NCBI RefSeq assembly: GCF_000828715.1
Contig: NZ_AP014583.1
Location: 3,284,001 to 3,348,000, forward strand
DNA: 64,000 bases
Reading direction: 5' to 3'
Origin: Winogradskyella sp. PG-2
GTDB taxonomy: Bacteria > Bacteroidota > Bacteroidia > Flavobacteriales > Flavobacteriaceae
Below, one piece after another: positions 52,101 to 61,498 of this stretch. Positions within the stretch are counted from its first letter, which is position 1, and each line of letters begins with the position of its first letter. Position numbers and translations under genes: made by a program. Under the pieces are notes generated by a model. That model was not told the origin of the DNA. It searched no databases and saw only the letters and a list, made by a program, of their open reading frames with translations.

Positions 52101-55100
52101 AATTACCATCAGTTACTTGACATGTATTAGTTAACACAGCAGAAATTAAAGGTGTTGGATCACCAGGTAATACAAGTACTGGACTAGATACAATACATCC
52201 ATAACCATCTATAGCATGCACATAATAGTTTCCAGCATTCATATTGAATACACTTGTTGAAGCCCAGTTTGTGTCTGATGCTAGTGGAGTAGTAGCTGTT
52301 GTTGTAATTTGATATTGGTATGGTGCTGTTCCATCTTGTGCAATAGCACTTATAACTCCAGAATTTGGATTACAATTTGCATTTTGATCTACAGTAGCAT
52401 CTAAGTTAAGTAGAATTGCAGATTCTGTGATATTAAATGGAGGTGTAACAATACCACAACCAGCATTTGGACCAGAAGTTTCGCTAATTGAAACGTAATA
52501 GTTACCAAAAGATAATGGCCCTAAGTCAGAAACCGTTAATGAGCCATTTGCAGGCACAGAACCAGATCCTGTTACACCAGTGCTTACTTGAGATAAAGAA
52601 TCAAAGATTTCGTAATTTACATTTACAGCACTTGAATAGCTGCTATTAATTGTAAAAGATACATTCCCATCTGCACTACCAGTACAGGTAATATTATTTG
52701 CACTAACTGCTGTAGCTGTTAATGTAGAATTTGTTGGTATAGGTGTAGTTGCAGGTTCATAGTAGCTACAAAGTGTAGACGCATCATAAACAATAAATGT
52801 GTAAGTAACTCCTGGTGTTAAACCTGTAAATGTTGCAGACTGACTTAAAGGAGCATCTTCTGGTAACCAAGATCCTGGTGGGTTTGGATATACAGAAATT
52901 GGTCCTTGATAAATACTGAAGAAAAATGGTCCAGCACTAGATAAAGAAGATCCTACGCTTACAATAGCTTTACCACCTGTTGCACAATCTACTGTTGAAG
53001 TAATATTAATATCTAAATCAGTTGGAGGTGACGCAACTAGAACATCTTGAATTAATACAGAACATCCATTTGCATCAACAACGTTTATTTGATATAAACC
53101 AAAATCAACAACATCAAAGTTTACAGATGTTGACCCTGTAACATTTATTTCTGAATTATTATACCCATTTGATCCTGTAACAAAATAATTATAGGGTGCT
53201 GTTCCACCTGTTACAGAATTTATAATTACTGAGCCTTGAGAAACTCCACCAGCACTACATGTAATATCAACAGTTTGATGATCCACTGCAATAGGATCTG
53301 GTTCATCAATAGTAATAGTTTCAGTTGCTGTACAAGAATTTGCATCAGTTAAAGTTACTGTATAAGTTCCGGCTGGTAAATTTGTTACTTGGGTTCCATA
53401 ATTTGTACCTGTAGTATCATTATTTACATTTATGGTATAAGGTGGTGTACCAACAGTAGTATCTATTGTAATATCTAATCCACTATTTGAATCACCATTA
53501 CATAGTATCAGTTTTCCTTGAACTACCAAACTAATCTCTGGTAGAGATAATGGATTTACCGTTATAACTGAAGATTCTGCTATACATCCATTAGCGTCTG
53601 TGATTTGAATTTGGTACTCGCCAGCAGTAACTGCAGAATATGTAAATGGAGAAACTGTGGCACCTAATGGTGAATAAGAACTACCATTTAAAGACACTGA
53701 GTAAGTGTATGGTGCAGTACCAGTAATAGTTCCAGTAATCACGGCATCAGGATTTACTGTACAATCTAAGCCTTCTGATAATACAACATTTACAGTTGGA
53801 GTAGGAATAGGGTCGATTGTATAAGATTCAGAATAGATACATTCGTTTTCATCTCTAACTTGGAATGTATAGGTTCCTGGTTCTAATACTGAAAATACAT
53901 TTGATGTTTGATATGCTGTTGCAGCGACAGTTGGTGCAATAATTTGATATTCTAATACACCAGTTCCTCCAGTTGTAGATGTAATAGTAACATCTGATGT
54001 GTTTGATGGACATGTTACTGGTGAATTGTCGAATTCTAAATCTGTCGGTGGGTTTAAAGCATCAATTGTAATTTCATTTGTAATCGAAGTACAATCATTA
54101 GTATCTCTAATAGAAATTGTATATGTGCCTTGTGTTAAATCTGAAAATTCGTTACTGGTTTGAAATGTAACTCCATCTATACTATATGTGTAAGGAGCAA
54201 CCCCACCAGTAACATTAGTTACTGTTATAGTTCCGTTTCCTATACATGTAAATCCTGCAGTTAATTCTGCTGTTCCAGAAATTGCTGTATTTTCATTAAT
54301 TGTTACAATTTGCGTATTTGTAGTACATACTGATGATCCTGATGTGTATTGAATTACTACATCATAATCTCCTGTTATAAGTCCTGTGAACACAGATGAA
54401 TTCACAAAAGTTGCTCCACCATCTATGCTATACTCAATGCTATTTCCATTAGGATTTGTCACATTTATAGTTAATGATCCTGTATCTCCTGACCCTCCAC
54501 ACTGAATGTCTTCAGTAGTTATATTAAAATCTGGTTCTGGTATAGCATCTACATTAATTGTTGTATTTGCACTACAGTTGTTAGAATCAACAACAGTAAT
54601 ATTATAGACTCCTGCTGAAGTAACCACTATTTCTGGTACTGACTGAAAAACAGTTGTACTATTTACAAAATAAAAGTAAGGTGGTGTTCCACCTTCTGGA
54701 TACACTGTAATTTCACCATCAGAACATGTTAGTGGTATTGTAATGGCAGCTGTAACTGTTAGTATAGGAGGTTCAACTATAGTAACATCTTCAGAATATG
54801 TACATCCATTTTCAGTTTGCAATGTAACTGTATAAGTTCCAGCATTAAGATTATCAAAAGTGTAATTGTTATCCACAATAGGTCCTACACTATTTACTAA
54901 AGTAGCACCATTATATAATTCATATGAGTATTGTGGATCTGCATCATTGGCAGCAATTTGAATCCTTCCCTTTTCACTAAAACATAACGGCTGATTTACC
55001 GTAGTTGTAGCAGTAAAATCCCTATCTCTTATTAAGACATCTGGTACAGTAAATATACAAGGGTTAGTTGGCACACCAATTTGTCTAATGTAAACTGTAT

Positions 55101-57381
55101 AAGTTCCAGCAGTATTTACTGAGAAGATATTACTTGGTTGGTAAGTCGTTCCGTCTAAACTATATTCGTAATCTGAAGGGACACCACTAACTGTAATGTT
55201 TCCATTTGTAGTACAAATTATATCTGTTGAATTTACAGTTGCATTCAACAAGTTTTCATAAACATTGAAATAGAACTGATTGAAGCAACCACCAGGATAA
55301 TTGATGGTTAATCTAAATTGACCCGCAGAATCTGCTAAAAAACTTGAGCCAGTTCCAACTTCATTCCAATTACAAGCTGCATCTTCGTTAGCACAATCTG
55401 TATCTGTAACTGCAGCACAGCTAGATTCATCGAGGAGTTCCCAAATTATAGATGTTGAATCTGATATATTTGTTTCAATAAACCTTGAATCATCAGCTCC
55501 ACATAAGAAAATATTAGGTAATAACTTCCCATCGTTAGGGCAAATGACCACTTCATCAGCATAGGGAATTACAGGATTAGTAATATCACCACCGAAAAGT
55601 TGAACATTAAACTCTTGCTCTATTGATTGACAAGGAGCAATAGCTGTATTAAACGAATAATATGTACCTTCTGAGTTTACGGTAATGGTTTGTGTAGTTC
55701 CTATTACTGGTGTACCTGAAGGGCTTGAAGACCATGAATAAGAATCGTAATCGTTTGCTGCTGTTAATTCTATACTGTTACCACATAGCACAATATCTTC
55801 TGTAAAAGTACAATCTAAATCTGCTAAAAAATTAGTAGCTTGAGGTGAGAGTAAACACCCAGTATTACTATTTAAACTTGGGTCATCCGTTATTTGAAAC
55901 GAAGGGTTTAAAGTACCATTATATGTTGCAAAGGCTTGATTATTAATAATATTTGAACAGGCATCAGCTAATTGATTACATTCATCAACTACTTGTGCTT
56001 CAATTCGGATTTCATAAGCTGGGTCTCCCTCTTCAACAAGTGAATTATCAATATCAAAAACTAATTCTCTAGTGACTGGATTATAACTTGCAACAGTAAC
56101 ACCAGCAGGTAGAACTAAATCATTTGGATGATCGTAAATTATATTAATCGGAAGAATATCTCTAATCTGAAAATTTGTAGCATCATCATTTCCTGTATTT
56201 TGAAAGCCTATAACATAGTTTAGTGAAGATCCAAGACCAACTAGTTGACCACCAATATCATTTCCAAAATCATCTTCAACGATTTTTGTGAGTACAATAT
56301 TTGGCTCTATTATCTCTACAGCAAATGCAAAGAAATAAGGAAAATAGGTGTCACCGCTAGTTTCTAATCGAATGGTTCCAGAAGTCGCATCGTTGGAAAT
56401 AACTGAATTTCCAGGGTTTGGAATTGCTATTACACCTGTATCAAAACCCAATGTATTTTCACTATTTGGAACTCTATTATTAACAGGTAACGCACTTAAT
56501 TGTGTTACAGAACTATTAAAAAAGTTTCTTTCTGGTCTATCAGCTGTTGATAAACTTACACCATTAAGTCTTAATCTATCACCTAAAATAGGACTATCAC
56601 CCTCTAGAGTAGCAAAAGCAAAGTTTGCTCTTACTGGCGCTGGTGCTGGTATTGTTCTAAATCCAGAAACAGGTACATCTAACGTAGGATTTCCACCAGG
56701 TACACTAATAGCACTGAAACCATCAAAACTTGTAATTGATTTTCCAGGAAGCGTAGGGTCTTCGTAAACAATAAATAATGACCAACCAGCCGATTGGCCG
56801 GTACCGTTAAATGGATCGAATGTTGAAGTCTCACCTTCAGCAGATGATACATTAGCAACAGTATATGTACCTAAATCAACACCGCTACCATAACTCGTAA
56901 CAATAGAAGTAACATCGGCAAAGCAAGCATAAGAAAAACTATCACCACCATCTACAGAACTACCATTAGCATCATATATTACAGTACCAGTTATGTCATT
57001 ATAGTCTCCAATTGGACCTTTAAATTTTACATCAGTTATTGGCTCGCTGCCAGGGTTTACCGCTCCCCAATATAAACCTGCATAGATGATTCTATAACAA
57101 TTTGGGTTTGGTATTTCTAAATCGGCACTCGAGGAGCTAAAGGTTGATATATCAGCATCAATATCAATATATCTCATATCTACGTTATGATTATATACTG
57201 AGTTATTATTAAATGGATTATTATCAGGGCCAAGGATATTGTTTCCAATTAATACAATATCTCCTTTTAAATCTTGATCAAATCTAGGAACAAAAGGTTG
57301 GTAGTTTTGAGCATAAGTATGTACCCCAATACATAACAATATAGCAGTAAATACTAGTCTAGAAAAAGTAGGTTTTTTCAT
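49162..57381 (-). CDS. sprB: Giant T9SS type B adhesin with SprB repeats (SprB-like)
   Basis: The 2739-residue protein has a signal peptide (ending HTYAQ, residue about 25), an N-terminal beta domain (25-350), a DUF11-like domain near 360-480 (NTGNDDATNFQIRDILP), then about 22 SprB-type repeats of some 80-95 residues (710-2645), each with CxxxxG and a Y-x-x-x-(V/I)-x-D-x-x-x-C end. A C-terminal T9SS type B domain (about 2650-2739, NWFTPNGDGVTDTW, ending FVGHFTLYR) targets it through SprF. SprB is the moving surface adhesin of gliding, carried along the cell by the GldLM motor. F. johnsoniae SprB is about 6500 residues, so this one is much shorter. The gene order with sprC, sprD and sprF supports the assignment; related adhesins in other Flavobacteriaceae also have this layout. 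Confidence 0.85.
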   Translation of the reverse strand: MKKPTFSRLVFTAILLCIGVHTYAQNYQPFVPRFDQDLKGDIVLIGNNILGPDNNPFNNNSVYNHNVDMRYIDIDADISTFSSSSADLEIPNPNCYRIIYAGLYWGAVNPGSEPITDVKFKGPIGDYNDITGTVIYDANGSSVDGGDSFSYACFADVTSIVTSYGSGVDLGTYTVANVSSAEGETSTFDPFNGTGQSAGWSLFIVYEDPTLPGKSITSFDGFSAISVPGGNPTLDVPVSGFRTIPAPAPVRANFAFATLEGDSPILGDRLRLNGVSLSTADRPERNFFNSSVTQLSALPVNNRVPNSENTLGFDTGVIAIPNPGNSVISNDATSGTIRLETSGDTYFPYFFAFAVEIIEPNIVLTKIVEDDFGNDIGGQLVGLGSSLNYVIGFQNTGNDDATNFQIRDILPINIIYDHPNDLVLPAGVTVASYNPVTRELVFDIDNSLVEEGDPAYEIRIEAQVVDECNQLADACSNIINNQAFATYNGTLNPSFQITDDPSLNSNTGCLLSPQATNFLADLDCTFTEDIVLCGNSIELTAANDYDSYSWSSSPSGTPVIGTTQTITVNSEGTYYSFNTAIAPCQSIEQEFNVQLFGGDITNPVIPYADEVVICPNDGKLLPNIFLCGADDSRFIETNISDSTSIIWELLDESSCAAVTDTDCANEDAACNWNEVGTGSSFLADSAGQFRLTINYPGGCFNQFYFNVYENLLNATVNSTDIICTTNGNITVSGVPSDYEYSLDGTTYQPSNIFSVNTAGTYTVYIRQIGVPTNPCIFTVPDVLIRDRDFTATTTVNQPLCFSEKGRIQIAANDADPQYSYELYNGATLVNSVGPIVDNNYTFDNLNAGTYTVTLQTENGCTYSEDVTIVEPPILTVTAAITIPLTCSDGEITVYPEGGTPPYFYFVNSTTVFQSVPEIVVTSAGVYNITVVDSNNCSANTTINVDAIPEPDFNITTEDIQCGGSGDTGSLTINVTNPNGNSIEYSIDGGATFVNSSVFTGLITGDYDVVIQYTSGSSVCTTNTQIVTINENTAISGTAELTAGFTCIGNGTITVTNVTGGVAPYTYSIDGVTFQTSNEFSDLTQGTYTISIRDTNDCTSITNEITIDALNPPTDLEFDNSPVTCPSNTSDVTITSTTGGTGVLEYQIIAPTVAATAYQTSNVFSVLEPGTYTFQVRDENECIYSESYTIDPIPTPTVNVVLSEGLDCTVNPDAVITGTITGTAPYTYSVSLNGSSYSPLGATVSPFTYSAVTAGEYQIQITDANGCIAESSVITVNPLSLPEISLVVQGKLILCNGDSNSGLDITIDTTVGTPPYTINVNNDTTGTNYGTQVTNLPAGTYTVTLTDANSCTATETITIDEPDPIAVDHQTVDITCSAGGVSQGSVIINSVTGGTAPYNYFVTGSNGYNNSEINVTGSTSVNFDVVDFGLYQINVVDANGCSVLIQDVLVASPPTDLDINITSTVDCATGGKAIVSVGSSLSSAGPFFFSIYQGPISVYPNPPGSWLPEDAPLSQSATFTGLTPGVTYTFIVYDASTLCSYYEPATTPIPTNSTLTATAVSANNITCTGSADGNVSFTINSSYSSAVNVNYEIFDSLSQVSTGVTGSGSVPANGSLTVSDLGPLSFGNYYVSISETSGPNAGCGIVTPPFNITESAILLNLDATVDQNANCNPNSGVISAIAQDGTAPYQYQITTTATTPLASDTNWASTSVFNMNAGNYYVHAIDGYGCIVSSPVLVLPGDPTPLISAVLTNTCQVTDGNYEIDVTLDTAGIPPYSYSIDGGAFQTQTAPFTLSNLFAGTHTIEIQDVNGCGNLVSVDISEPIDITADVTALPSCNNDDGEITINESGGSGSYTYTISPNPASISLSGNIYSGVPSGIYTATVTDAVTLCTTDVTISVPEAVIPTFTLTPTVVTCFGDNSGAFDINITNYSGAYTYEVFDNLGASVTGVINANTSTNPETVTGMLAGTFSVVITETAIPFCSNTANVIIASPTVDLTLTLSETADVTCNNNQGTITAIANGGWGDYEYELTGDATITYAANNVFTDLSAGTYTVNVRDAEGCIISETITLDEPTPITATFTPSTTLLSCFGDQDASITVTTVTGGQGTNYRYTLNTILPTVSSSGPQTSNTFTDLGVGTYSITITDGFNCEMTSLDIIITEPTPIEANLVLATSQTCTVSSSLTLSATGGTGTYSYSDDSTFTTTLGTFTSSTTFIVSAGTYEYYVRDANGCISSVSNGITIDPLPDLVINLDATNPTINCTGDNNGSISATAQGGLGNYVYTLQDGLGNTIPATQNSPGYFTDLVADDYRVMVESGDCNETTAIITIIEPLAPLDASINVNNITCPGTDNGSVEITASGGTGIIKYAISPQLNQFFENNVFENLSPDDYTIIVQDELGCYLTFDFTIVEPVPVILSIVADSLFPEVCEGEGNGEVSVDISGGSLPYSVSIDNYDGPYTTGTATQTQFEFTGLGGGDHIVYVRDVLGCESSWNITFPEAVIINPELTLEYICENNEQSNILTVTVDDSITDPSDLDYSLDGGTYQTSNIFTNVPIGNGYYIDVRHTNGCIQRTELFDIESYEPVTLTLTESELNEFTAIANGGAGGYQFTMNGEDYGDVNVYTITESGLYTVTVTDSAGCIATAQIELEFEDICIPNWFTPNGDGVTDTWSPGCVENYPNLTFDIFDRYGRKIATYRVGEVWDGRYNGTELPTGDYWFVVKTNDSEYVKEFVGHFTLYR
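49440..55250 (-). repeat. SprB repeat array (about 22 units)
   Basis: The coding region for residues about 710-2645 consists of about 22 diverged repeats counted by eye, each about 80-95 codons, with a Cys near the start and one near the end. Repeats are divergent in DNA, so simple slippage or recombination is less likely than in identical arrays. Confidence 0.8.
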
Positions 57382-57450
57382 GATATTTATTTTAGTTTTC
57401 TTTAAATTTTTCGAGGGCAGTAAAAAGCTTAAAGAAGTGCTTAACTTATA

Positions 57451-59946
57451 TTAATTTTCAATTTTCACGAGGGACATTTTTATGTTATACGGTCTATTTC
57501 CTTTAGATTTCATGGCTTCATTAGCCTGTTCAATACTATTAAACTTGTCGTAATAGATATAATATTTACTTGTAGTAATATCGTAGAAGAAATCCATATC
57601 TGTTCTACCAGAAGCGATGACTTTAGTTACAAATTCATTTCTTTTGTTAACGTCGCTATGAACTGCTATTATTAAATAATAACCGCTTTCTACGTTATTA
57701 ATGTTCTTTAAAATCTTAATATTATTTCCTTGATCTTCACCAAAATTAAAGTCTGATGATTTTAAAGCTTCATTACTGATTGCTGTTGTTCTCTTAATAT
57801 TTTTTAGCATTGATCTGTCTTGGGCATATCTGTCATCTTGATTATCAAAGGCTGCACGTTTAATTCGCCTTCTCTTCTCATATTCAGTTGCTACTTTAAT
57901 AGATTCTAAACGAGTTTCTAATTTCGTTTTTGTTGCTATTGCTGTTAACTGTTCCGATTGTAAACGTTTAATCTCTTTTTTATAATAAAGCGTAACCTCA
58001 TCAGCTGTAAAACCAACAACTTTTGATCGCTCATCATATAATCGCTGAAGTTTCTCAATTTTATCATTGCGATCTACGATAACATTATCTAAGTCTAATT
58101 TAATAGCATTTAGTTTGTTGTTTTCTTCCTTAACACTTTTAAAAGGTTTAGGTTGAACAGTTATACCTTGATCACTTAAATCATTTTCTTCTTTTAAATC
58201 TTTAAGATCCTTGTCTTTAACATTAACAATCTCATCAAATTTCTTTAAAAGATCATTTTGTTCTAATTTAGAATCCTCAGTTGACTTGGCAATATCCTTC
58301 ATAGTTTTACCAAGTTCGTCTTTTGGATTAGAAATTAATTCGTCTTTAGCTTTCTCATCTGCCAATTCTTTAGCTCTTTGAGCAGCTTCTTCTTTTGCTT
58401 TATTTTCTGCTTCCTCTATAACCTTTTGTTGTGCTAACTCTTTGGCTATTGCTTCAGCCTCTTCTTTTGCTTTTTGATCCGCTAATTCTTTTGCTATGAC
58501 TTCTGCTTCCACATCAGCTTTTTGTTGTGCTAGTTCTTTAGCTCTTTGTACAGCTTCTTCCTTAGCTTTTTGGTCTGCTAATTTCTTGGCTTTTGCTTCT
58601 GCAGCTTCTTTAGCAATTTGATCAGCTAATTCTTTAGCTCTAATAGTAGCCTCTTCCTTAGCTTTTTGATCTGCTAATTCTTTTGCCTTAGCTTCTGCTT
58701 CTTCTTTGGCTTTTTCTTCTGCAGCTTCTTTAGCACGTTGCTCTATTAATAGTTTTGCACGTTCTGCTGCTCTTTCCTTAGCCATTTTTTCAGCTTCTAT
58801 CTTAGCTTCTGCCTCAGTTTTTCTTTGAGCTCTTTGTTCTTCTTTAAGTCTTGCTTTTTCTTCAGTTTCCTTTTTAGCAAGTTTTTGAGCTTCTGTATCT
58901 AACTTAGCTTTCGCTCTTCTTTCTGCAGCTCTTTCTCTAATACCTGCTAGTTCTTCTTGTGACATTTCAACTACAGCGTTCTTCTTTTTAGTGAATAATC
59001 CACTAACTTTTTCATCTCCACTATAGTCATATGTTTTCTTAGGAATAAATCTGTAGGCTAAAGTAATTTCATGAGAAGATCCGAATTCTACTAATTCACC
59101 AATAGATTTTTCAATATTGTATTCTAATGCAATCTGTTTTGTTATGTTTAATCCTAAACCAACAGAAACTCCATAAACATTGTTATAACCTACTTGCAAC
59201 CAAAGGCCCTTAGGAACATTTAGCATAGCTAAACCAGAAATAATGGTTTCATCTTTTCTAAATTCTGATTTCAACATTGCAGTAAACTTTGCGTCATCAA
59301 AAAAACCACGACCATTAAAATAGCCTGTATGCATTACATGGGCTTGTATGCCTTGCTTAGGATTATCTTCAATAAGTAGTGAAGACTTGAAATTATAAAG
59401 TACTAAGTTGTTAATTGAGACGCCAAAATCTAAAAACTTTGTACCATAATTAATGCCAGGATTTACAGTAAGTAAAAAGTTTGATGGTGCATTTTGTAAT
59501 GAAGGATCATCAAAATTTGTAATAACATTAGACATGTTAACCCCACTTTTATAGGCACCAACATTAAGTCCAAAAGTTAAGTTGCTATCTGTATTCAATT
59601 TTGCATTATACGCGAAGTTTAATAACCCGCCAAATGTGGTTAATACTCCATAATTTTGTTGAAATACAGCTATTCCAGCTCCAATTTTTTCAGTAAAACG
59701 ACCAGAATAACTTGCCAAATAAGTTTCAGGAGCATTTTCAAATTGCCTCCATTCAGTTTTATTATTTATACTTAAATATTTATGTTGTTCTCTAACAAAA
59801 CTAAACGTAGGATTAATAGCATAGCGATTAAATACTAAAGAATTTCTTATTGGTAAATCTAAGGCTACAATACCATCATCTTCTTGAGGGAAGACCATCT
59901 GCAAAGCGCAGCATATAACTAATATGGTCAAAAGATATCTTTTCAT
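57451..59946 (-). CDS. sprD: PorP/SprF barrel fused to long Ala/Lys/Glu helix and C-terminal domain (SprD-like)
   Basis: The 831-residue protein has a signal peptide (ending VFPQ), an N-terminal PorP/SprF barrel domain (about 25-310, FNRYAINPTFSFVREQHKYLS), then a very long charged helix (332-545) built of repeated AKELADQKAKEEA-like units, a second Lys/Glu-rich stretch, and a C-terminal domain (about 745-831) with YYLIIAVHSDVNKRNEFVTKV and YYIYYDKFNSIEQANEAM, resembling a SPOR-type peptidoglycan-binding fold. It lies between sprC and sprB, the F. johnsoniae sprCDBF order. The helix could span the periplasm from outer-membrane barrel to cell wall. Confidence 0.8.
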   Translation of the reverse strand: MKRYLLTILVICCALQMVFPQEDDGIVALDLPIRNSLVFNRYAINPTFSFVREQHKYLSINNKTEWRQFENAPETYLASYSGRFTEKIGAGIAVFQQNYGVLTTFGGLLNFAYNAKLNTDSNLTFGLNVGAYKSGVNMSNVITNFDDPSLQNAPSNFLLTVNPGINYGTKFLDFGVSINNLVLYNFKSSLLIEDNPKQGIQAHVMHTGYFNGRGFFDDAKFTAMLKSEFRKDETIISGLAMLNVPKGLWLQVGYNNVYGVSVGLGLNITKQIALEYNIEKSIGELVEFGSSHEITLAYRFIPKKTYDYSGDEKVSGLFTKKKNAVVEMSQEELAGIRERAAERRAKAKLDTEAQKLAKKETEEKARLKEEQRAQRKTEAEAKIEAEKMAKERAAERAKLLIEQRAKEAAEEKAKEEAEAKAKELADQKAKEEATIRAKELADQIAKEAAEAKAKKLADQKAKEEAVQRAKELAQQKADVEAEVIAKELADQKAKEEAEAIAKELAQQKVIEEAENKAKEEAAQRAKELADEKAKDELISNPKDELGKTMKDIAKSTEDSKLEQNDLLKKFDEIVNVKDKDLKDLKEENDLSDQGITVQPKPFKSVKEENNKLNAIKLDLDNVIVDRNDKIEKLQRLYDERSKVVGFTADEVTLYYKKEIKRLQSEQLTAIATKTKLETRLESIKVATEYEKRRRIKRAAFDNQDDRYAQDRSMLKNIKRTTAISNEALKSSDFNFGEDQGNNIKILKNINNVESGYYLIIAVHSDVNKRNEFVTKVIASGRTDMDFFYDITTSKYYIYYDKFNSIEQANEAMKSKGNRPYNIKMSLVKIEN
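58330..58950 (-). repeat. Ala/Lys/Glu coiled-coil repeat coding region
   Basis: Codons 332-545 of the SprD-like gene repeat units built on AKEEAxxxAKELADQ. The DNA shows recurring CTTTTG-GCTAATTC-like blocks on the plus strand, with clear heptad spacing in the protein. Confidence 0.8.
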
Positions 59947-59947
59947 A

Positions 59948-61408
59948 TTATTTCACTATAGTTATAGAGCCTTGTTTTGTTTCAAGGTCTTGGGTTGTTA
60001 TGATATAATAGTATAGTGTATTAATACTTGTAAGTTCTAATTGGTTTTCTGGCCAATTGTTTAGATAATTTATGGTTTGAAATACCACTTTTCCACGATC
60101 ATTTAAAATCTGAACTTCTGTATTTGTTCCCATTGTATATTGTTGTGGAATTACCCAAGTGTCGTTTATGCCGTCACCATTTGGACTAATAACATTTGGG
60201 ATTTTTGGAACATCAGGAAAAGGATCTTGTTGTTCTTCTAACACAAATTCATATGCTTTTGAAGCCACGCACCCAGATGTTTCAGTAATTACAACTTTAT
60301 AGTCACCAAACTCAGAAACCTCATATGAATCTGTAGTTTCACTAGAAATTAATGTGTTATTATAGTACCATTCAAATTCAGGACTTGTAGCAGATGTTGT
60401 AACTGTAACCATTATGCTTTCTCCAGATTCTATAGTATTAATGTCATCTACATTTATAGAACTATCAAATAATTCGCTTACCAGATCTATCGAGCCAGAA
60501 GCTGAACAATCTCCAAGATCTACTTGAACAGAAAATGTACCTGATTCATCAGTTTGATACATTTGCCCAGTAGCTTCAGGTATAATGATGCCATCTTTAA
60601 ACCATATATAATTATTACCGCCAATAGTACTTAATGTTGTCATTCCTTGCTCTGGACAATACGGATTACCCAAACTCGATGCAATTGTAATATCCGCTTC
60701 ACCAGAGGTAGCTTCTGATATAGTAACACGATTAGAAAATGAATCTGAAGTACAAGAGCCATAATTTGTTTCTACAAAATATGTGCCTTCAACACTTACA
60801 GATAAAGTGGAACCTTCTGCTACAAAAACAGATGTTGTTGCACTTGTTTCTTTATACCAATTATATGTTAAACTAGGATAGAGTAGTGGTGAATCATTTG
60901 ATCCAGATCCTGGATTGTCAATGGCAAGTAAATAACTTCCACCAGTACAAAAAGCACCAGTTGATACTAAATTATTAATAGTAAAAGGTGAATCTTGTAA
61001 TTTATAATAAGCTGCAAAATCAGCAGATGGAGTACTTGTAGCAACAGGAGAGCTACTTTTTATTCTAATTTTATAATTTTCACCACCTGTAGTTTCAGGT
61101 AATGAGAAAGATAAGGTTGCAGGAGACTCGGTTACAGACCCAGCAGCAGATGTATAAACTACAGTTGGCTCAGAGAAATCACCGACAGCATTTGATAATT
61201 CTATACTAAACTGATTAGTAGAATTTAATTCAGATTCTGGTGAAAATATAAATGTTGCACTAAAAGTATTAAACGATGCACTAGCACAAGCCTGACTAAA
61301 TTCAAGGTTTGGTGTACCAATAACTATTTGAGCATTTATATGCCCTTGAAGAACAAAAGCAAATAAGAACAGGTAAATATATAGTTTTACAATAGTAGGT
61401 TTATGCAT
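59948..61408 (-). CDS. sprC: T9SS type B gliding-associated protein (SprC-like)
   Basis: The 486-residue protein has a signal peptide (ending INAQ, residue about 26), several Ig-like/PKD-like beta domains (30-395) with paired Cys, and a T9SS type B C-terminal domain (about 400-486), with IPNVISPNGDGINDTWVIP and VQILNDRGKVVFQ, ending GSITIVK. Type B domains are found on gliding adhesins and partners exported through PorP/SprF proteins. Its position just upstream of the SprD-like gene (1-base gap between 59948 and 59946) matches sprC of F. johnsoniae. It is probably a partner of SprB secretion or attachment. Confidence 0.82.
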   Translation of the reverse strand: MHKPTIVKLYIYLFLFAFVLQGHINAQIVIGTPNLEFSQACASASFNTFSATFIFSPESELNSTNQFSIELSNAVGDFSEPTVVYTSAAGSVTESPATLSFSLPETTGGENYKIRIKSSSPVATSTPSADFAAYYKLQDSPFTINNLVSTGAFCTGGSYLLAIDNPGSGSNDSPLLYPSLTYNWYKETSATTSVFVAEGSTLSVSVEGTYFVETNYGSCTSDSFSNRVTISEATSGEADITIASSLGNPYCPEQGMTTLSTIGGNNYIWFKDGIIIPEATGQMYQTDESGTFSVQVDLGDCSASGSIDLVSELFDSSINVDDINTIESGESIMVTVTTSATSPEFEWYYNNTLISSETTDSYEVSEFGDYKVVITETSGCVASKAYEFVLEEQQDPFPDVPKIPNVISPNGDGINDTWVIPQQYTMGTNTEVQILNDRGKVVFQTINYLNNWPENQLELTSINTLYYYIITTQDLETKQGSITIVK

Positions 61409-61498
61409 GTAGGTATTATTAAAACTATCTATTTCATAAGTACGTTTAGTTAGGTGTAATACTTATAATATAGATAATATTATGGTAAATTTGGGCTT

